In this document: positions 40,157 through 43,818 of the stretch, in pieces | How the letters are laid out: every line of letters starts with the position of its first letter | Numbering within the stretch: the stretch's first letter is position 1 | Assembly: GCF_016901735.1 (NCBI RefSeq) | Contig: NZ_JACLZC010000019.1 | Coordinates: forward strand, 1-43,818 | From: Pseudoflavonifractor phocaeensis | Lineage (GTDB): Bacteria > Bacillota > Clostridia > Oscillospirales > Oscillospiraceae | Length of the DNA stretch: 43,818 bases | Direction of reading: 5' to 3' | Translations under genes and position numbers: made by a program | The notes under the pieces: model-generated | What the model was told of the DNA's origin: nothing | What the model saw: only the letters and a program-made list of their open reading frames with translations | The model's database searches: none

Positions 40157-40825
40157 TCACTCCTCCCCGCCGGCGTTGAGATAGGTCACCTGGAGCACCC
40201 CCTCCGTCCCCCGGATGGCCCGGAGGGTGGAGGAGGCGATGGCCTCGTCGCTTTCGATGATCATAATGGCCTCTCCGCCCCGGGCGCTGCGGTAGAGCTG
40301 CATGGAGGCGATGTTCACCCGGTCGCCAGATAAAATACGGGTGGCAATGGCCACCTGCCCCACCTGATCCCGGTGGCGGATGATGAGGGTATGCTTTTCC
40401 CCCGAAAACCCGGCGGGCATCCCGTCCAGCGCCATGACCCGCACCCGTCCGCCCCCCAGAGAGGCTGCCGTCAGATCGATGCGTCCCCCGTCGGCCCGCA
40501 TGGCCTTGATGCGCACCGAGTTGGGGTGGGCATCCTTGAGGACGCCGTTCTGGAAGTGGAAGGAGAGACCGGCGTCGTTGGCCAGGGCGAAGCTTTGAGG
40601 GATGCGGGGGTCGTCGGGGGCCATGCCCAGCAGACCGGCGATGAGGGCCCGGTCGGTGCCGTGGCCCCGGCCGGTGGCGGCGAAGGAGCCGTGGAGGATG
40701 AGCTCCGCCCCGATGGGGTCCCCGCCCAGCAGCCGCCGGGCCAGCAGTCCGATGCGTACCGCCCCGGCGGTGTGGGAGCTGGAGGGCCCCACCATGACGG
40801 GACCCAGAATGTCAAAGATGGTCAT
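40157..40825 (-). CDS. sdaAB: L-serine dehydratase, iron-sulfur-dependent, beta subunit
   Basis: 222 residues. The N-terminal part has FDILGPVMVGPSSSHTAGAVRIG, the substrate-binding loop; the C-terminal ACT-like domain (about 150-220) may bind serine. The ATG at 40823-40825 overlaps the CLC channel stop as ATGA, so translation is coupled to that gene. The 42 codons upstream of this ATG in the open frame belong to the CLC gene's shadow. Confidence 0.96.
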   Translation of the reverse strand: MTIFDILGPVMVGPSSSHTAGAVRIGLLARRLLGGDPIGAELILHGSFAATGRGHGTDRALIAGLLGMAPDDPRIPQSFALANDAGLSFHFQNGVLKDAHPNSVRIKAMRADGGRIDLTAASLGGGRVRVMALDGMPAGFSGEKHTLIIRHRDQVGQVAIATRILSGDRVNIASMQLYRSARGGEAIMIIESDEAIASSTLRAIRGTEGVLQVTYLNAGGEE

Positions 40826-42102
40826 ACGTTGTCGTCCTCTCCGTGGGGATTGGCTTTTTGGTTGATGTACTCCGCCCGGTACTTGCCATAGAGAATTTTC
40901 TGCTCGCTGTACAGGCTGTCGTAGCCGGAGAGCATATAGGTCACGGCGCACACGATGGCGAAGAAGGGCAGTCCGCCCCCGCCAAAGACCTCAAAGGCCA
41001 GCAGCAGGGAGGTGAGGGGGCAGTTGGTGACCCCGCAAAAGACGGCCACCATGCCCAGCGCCGCGCCGAAGGGGGCGGGCAGGCCCAGCAGCGGCGCGGC
41101 CACGCAGCCGAAGGTGGACCCGGCAAAAAAGGCGGGGACGATCTCGCCGCCCTTGAAGCCGGCGCCCAGGGTGAGGGCGGTGAAAATGATTTTCAGCAAA
41201 AAGGCCTCCGGCCGGGCCTGACCGCCGATGGCGGCGGCGATGACGGCGCTGCCCGCGCCGTTGTAGTCCCGGCAGCCCACCAGCAGGGTGAGAAGCACCA
41301 CCAGCAGACCACCCACCACACCGCGCAGCAGGTGGCTGGTGAAAAAGCGGTCGTAGAGGTGGGAGATCCCGTGCATGATGCGGCAGAAGAGGATGGACAC
41401 CACCGCCAGCAGCAGACCCAGGCCCAGCACCTGGAGCATGGGCAGGGGCTCCAGAGCGGGGACGCCGGACAGGGGGAAGGCGGTGGGCGCCACGCCGCAC
41501 AATCCGGCCACCCATACTCCGATGAGGGCGGAGAGGGTGCAGGGCACCAGAGCGGCGTAGTAGAGCACGCCCACGCTCACCACCTCCATGGCGAAAATGG
41601 CGGCGGCAAGAGGGGTGCCGAAGAGGGCGGCAAAGGCGGCGGACATGCCGCACATGGTGATGACCCGGCGGTCCTTTTCGTCCAGATGGGTCCACTGGCC
41701 GATTTTGGAGGAGATGGAGCCGCCGATCTGGAGAATGGCCCCTTCCCGACCGGAGGAGCCGCCCAGCAGGTGGGTGAGGATGGTAGACAAAAACACCAGC
41801 GGCGCGGTGCGCAGCCGGAGGGGGGCGTCCTCCCGCACGGCCACCAGCACAAAGTTGGTGCCCCGGTCCTTTTCCATGCCGCACACCCGGTAGAGCAGGG
41901 CGATGGCCGCGCCACCCACCGGCAGGAGATAGAGCAGCCAGGGCCATTTCGTCTGTACCCCGGTGGCCCAGGCAAAGCAAAGGTAAAAGGCGCTGCTCAC
42001 CAGCCCCACCACCACGCCGATGACGGCGGAGAAGAGGACCCAGCGCACAAAGACGACGCCGTGTCCCGCCATTCGTTTGCCACGCGAAAGCAGTTGATCC
42101 AT
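40822..42102 (-). CDS. CLC family anion channel/antiporter
   Basis: 426 residues with about ten membrane segments. The GREG filter motif reads GGSSGREGAIL with E120 as the gating Glu; GAGFKGGEIVP lies in the later filter area. The usual Cl-specific GSGIP motif is absent, and the arrangement (REDAPLRLRTAPLVFLST before GREG) resembles the CLC-F fluoride/proton antiporter branch. No fluoride riboswitch is recognisable upstream. First gene of a CLC-sdaAB-sdaAA operon by its 4-bp overlap. Anion specificity remains open. Confidence 0.9.
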   Translation of the reverse strand: MDQLLSRGKRMAGHGVVFVRWVLFSAVIGVVVGLVSSAFYLCFAWATGVQTKWPWLLYLLPVGGAAIALLYRVCGMEKDRGTNFVLVAVREDAPLRLRTAPLVFLSTILTHLLGGSSGREGAILQIGGSISSKIGQWTHLDEKDRRVITMCGMSAAFAALFGTPLAAAIFAMEVVSVGVLYYAALVPCTLSALIGVWVAGLCGVAPTAFPLSGVPALEPLPMLQVLGLGLLLAVVSILFCRIMHGISHLYDRFFTSHLLRGVVGGLLVVLLTLLVGCRDYNGAGSAVIAAAIGGQARPEAFLLKIIFTALTLGAGFKGGEIVPAFFAGSTFGCVAAPLLGLPAPFGAALGMVAVFCGVTNCPLTSLLLAFEVFGGGGLPFFAIVCAVTYMLSGYDSLYSEQKILYGKYRAEYINQKANPHGEDDNV

Positions 42103-42161
42103 ATCTCAGTCTCTCCCTTACGCCGGCCCTTCATACCGCCGGCCTGTTTTTGGCGGACATC

Positions 42162-42170
42162 ATTATATCA
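42162..42170 (-). promoter_or_regulatory. extended -10 promoter of the CLC-sda operon
   Basis: TGA followed by TATAAT on the minus strand forms a perfect extended -10 without a good -35. A GGCCGGCG/CGCCGGCC hairpin lies in the leader. Confidence 0.5.
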
Positions 42171-42234
42171 CATCCAAGCCAGGGGCCGCATCCATTTTTC
42201 TCCCTTTTGTACAGAGAAACCAGTCGCTTTTTTC

Positions 42235-42263
42235 GTGCAAACAGACATAGGGTGTGATATACT
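42235..42263 (+). promoter_or_regulatory. promoter of the CNNM/CorC-type gene
   Basis: GTGCAA (42235-42240) and an extended -10 TGATATACT (core TATACT 42258-42263) are 17 bp apart, divergent from the CLC promoter. Confidence 0.5.
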
Positions 42264-42323
42264 GTTGTAGGCGTCCTCAGAGACGCGACTTTGGTTCCCG
42301 TATTGCAGAAGGAGGAATTTCTC

Positions 42324-43667
42324 TTGGACGAACCGTTATGGCCGCAGCTGCTGCTCCAGGCCATCCTGATTGCCCTCAACGCGTTTTTTGCCTCCTCGGA
42401 GATTGCGCTGCTCTCCCTCAACGAGGGGATGCTCCGCCTTCAGGCCGAGGAGGGCGACAAGACCGCCGGACGGCTGCTGGCCATTGTGGAAGCCCCCACC
42501 CGCTTCCTCTCCACCATTCAGATCGGCATTACCCTGGCCGGGTTCCTGGGCTCCGCCTTTGCCGCGGAAAACTTCGCCGGACGGCTCACCGCCGCCGCGG
42601 TGGACCTGTGGGCCCTGAACGATGCCGCCGCCGGTGTGGTGAATACCCTTTCGGTGGTGGTGGTCACCGTGATTTTGTCCTTTTTTACCCTGGTGTTCGG
42701 CGAGCTGGTGCCCAAACGGGTGGCCATGCAGAAGGCCGAGGCGGTGGCCCGCTTTACCGCCGGGGTCATCCGGGTTTTGTCGGTGGTGATGCGCCCGGTG
42801 ATCTGGCTGCTTACTGTCTCCACCAACGGAATGCTGCGCCTGCTGGGCCTGGACCCCGACGGCGACGAGGAGGAGGTCTCCGAGGAGGGCATCCGCATGA
42901 TGATGGACCTGGGCGAGGAGCAGGGCGCCATCCAGAGCGACGAAAAGGCCATCATTGAAAATGTCTTTGATTTCAACGACCTGACCGCCGAGGAGGTCAT
43001 GGTACACCGCACCGATATGGTGACCCTGTCCATGGAGGACAGCGACGAGACCATCCTGGATACCATCAAGACCAGCGGCCTGTCCCGCTTCCCGGTGTGC
43101 GGCGAGGATGTGGACGATATCCTGGGCATCCTTTCTACCCGCACCTATCTCCTCAACCGGAGCAGCCCCGCCCCCAAGCCCTTGAAAGCCCTGCTGCGCA
43201 AGCCGTACTTTGTGCCCGGCTCGGTGGAGGCCCATAAGCTCTTCCGGGACCTGCAGGCCAAAAAGGTACACATGGCCATTGTGGTGGACGAATACGGCGG
43301 TACCGCCGGCCTTTTGACCCTGGAGGACCTGCTGGAGGAGATCGTGGGCAATATTTACGACGAGTTCGATCCCCAAGAGCGGCCGGAGATCATCCCGCTG
43401 GGGGAGGGGCGCTGGCGGGTATCCGGCGGCGCGCCGCTGGACGAGGTGGCCGAGGCCCTGGGGGTAACCTTCCCCGAAGAGGAGGAGGCCGAGACCCTGG
43501 GCGGACTGGTGTTTGAGCAGTTTTCCGTTCTGCCCGAGGACGGCAGCCATCCGGAGGTGGAGATCTACGGTCTTACCATCCGGGTGGAGCTCCTCCGGGA
43601 GCGCCGCGTCGAATGGGCCCTACTTTCTTTCTCAGAAAGCCCTACTTTCTTTCGAGAAAGAAAGTAG
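42324..43667 (+). CDS. hemolysin/CorC-type CNNM transporter family protein
   Basis: 447 residues from a TTG at 42324-42326, chosen because AAGGAGG lies 8 nt upstream; an ATG 11 codons earlier overlaps that site and has none itself. Order: DUF21/CNNM membrane domain (about 5-190, with FFASSEIALLSLNE and FGELVPKR), two CBS motifs (about 205-320; EVMVHRTDMVTL, ILSTRTYLLN), and a CorC_HlyC domain (about 345-430; EEIVGNIYDEFD). The family is linked to Mg2+/Co2+ efflux. The last 16 or so residues (LLSFSESPTFFRERK) and the stop are encoded by a dispersed repeat and do not look like a native C-terminus. Confidence 0.94.
   Translation: MDEPLWPQLLLQAILIALNAFFASSEIALLSLNEGMLRLQAEEGDKTAGRLLAIVEAPTRFLSTIQIGITLAGFLGSAFAAENFAGRLTAAAVDLWALNDAAAGVVNTLSVVVVTVILSFFTLVFGELVPKRVAMQKAEAVARFTAGVIRVLSVVMRPVIWLLTVSTNGMLRLLGLDPDGDEEEVSEEGIRMMMDLGEEQGAIQSDEKAIIENVFDFNDLTAEEVMVHRTDMVTLSMEDSDETILDTIKTSGLSRFPVCGEDVDDILGILSTRTYLLNRSSPAPKPLKALLRKPYFVPGSVEAHKLFRDLQAKKVHMAIVVDEYGGTAGLLTLEDLLEEIVGNIYDEFDPQERPEIIPLGEGRWRVSGGAPLDEVAEALGVTFPEEEEAETLGGLVFEQFSVLPEDGSHPEVEIYGLTIRVELLRERRVEWALLSFSESPTFFRERK
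43619..43640. repeat. partial copy of the dispersed repeat inside the CNNM gene
   Basis: CCTACTTTCTTTC followed by TCAGAAAGC: the left arm plus a shortened right arm, directly abutting the full copy. Confidence 0.75.
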
Positions 43668-43680
43668 GCAAAGAAAGCTT
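43641..43680. repeat. 40-bp dispersed repeat, copy 2
   Basis: Identical over 40 bp to 28178-28217. Its GTAGG arm provides the TAG stop of the CNNM gene. Confidence 0.9.
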
Positions 43681-43687
43681 TCATCTG

Positions 43688-43709
43688 GCCCCGGACCGCT
43701 GGTCCGGGG
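43688..43709 (+). terminator. hairpin after the dispersed repeat, possible terminator
   Basis: GCCCCGGACC pairs with GGTCCGGGGC around GCT; no U-run follows directly. It occupies the same position relative to the repeat as the PFL terminator. Confidence 0.5.
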
Positions 43710-43766
43710 CTCGGCTTGTCGAAAAAGCCTGTTGACTCCTATCAAAATGAAAGTATCCTGCGGGAA

Positions 43767-43797
43767 GAATGCAGATTGCCGCAGGATCGTTTTTCGA
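43767..43797 (+). terminator. intrinsic terminator near the window end
   Basis: TCCTGCGG pairs with CCGCAGGA, followed after TCG by T5. It probably ends transcription from the CNNM gene. Confidence 0.7.
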
Positions 43798-43818
43798 TTT
43801 TCCATATAGGAACGGCCC

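Noticed and set aside
42103..42240. Possible fluoride riboswitch before the CLC gene
   Set aside because: The conserved crcB-motif segments could not be found in the leader; only a simple hairpin is seen.
43716..43723. A perfect 0A box (TTGTCGAA) after the last repeat
   Set aside because: It lies downstream of a gene, with no promoter or start nearby; an 8-bp match is expected by chance.

Overview
The window is a GC-rich (about 60%) chromosomal segment from an endospore-forming Firmicute. It carries sigG, spo0A, spoIVB and spoIIR. The Asp23-FakA pair, the PFL/ACT pair, the two-subunit Fe-S serine dehydratase, the strong Shine-Dalgarno sites and the short Gram-positive type Pgi point to the Clostridia. 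Base composition and overall flavour suggest an Oscillospiraceae gut anaerobe (Flavonifractor/Lawsonibacter-like); that placement is inference. No phage, IS transposase, CRISPR array or rRNA is visible.

Layout. 1-2.8 kb: end of a GntR/FadR-type regulator, then pepF. 2.4-5.3 kb (minus): polar amino acid ABC transporter (binding protein, permease, ATPase) with a HIT protein as last gene. 5.5-11.8 kb (minus): oppBCDF plus oppA, the last with its own promoter. 12-14 kb (minus): DUF2156 protein and sigG. 14.1-15.9 kb (plus): tRNA-Gln and a large XRE-type regulator. 15.9-17.8 kb (minus): tRNA-Gly and a three-gene cluster of unknown function whose middle gene is frameshifted in a C7 tract. 17.9-20.4 kb: fakA-like and Asp23 genes, with a divergent 62-aa membrane protein. 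20.5-26.3 kb: orphan P-loop protein, pgi, thyA-folA-NUDIX, an aromatic acid exporter-like membrane protein, mtaB. 26.5-28.5 kb (plus): ACT protein and PFL-family protein, followed by a repeat-rich 347-bp gap. 28.5-33.4 kb (minus): DUF4179 anti-sigma/ECF sigma pair, spo0A, spoIVB, spoIIR. 33.5-39.2 kb (minus): pyk, then a VOC-acyltransferase-MBOAT-DHHW operon. 39.3-42.1 kb (minus): a CLC channel translationally coupled to sdaAB-sdaAA. 42.3-43.7 kb (plus): a CNNM/CorC-type protein whose last codons and stop lie inside a dispersed repeat.

How it works together. Two uptake systems (amino acid, peptide), PepF and serine dehydratase fit an amino-acid-fermenting lifestyle. The sporulation genes are scattered, but candidate sigma-F promoters sit before spoIIR and sigG, and a cluster of 0A-box-like motifs sits before spo0A. 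Least explained are the three-gene cluster at 15.9-17.6 kb, the XRE regulator beside it, the surface O-acylation operon, and the repeat family that marks the 3' ends of two genes.
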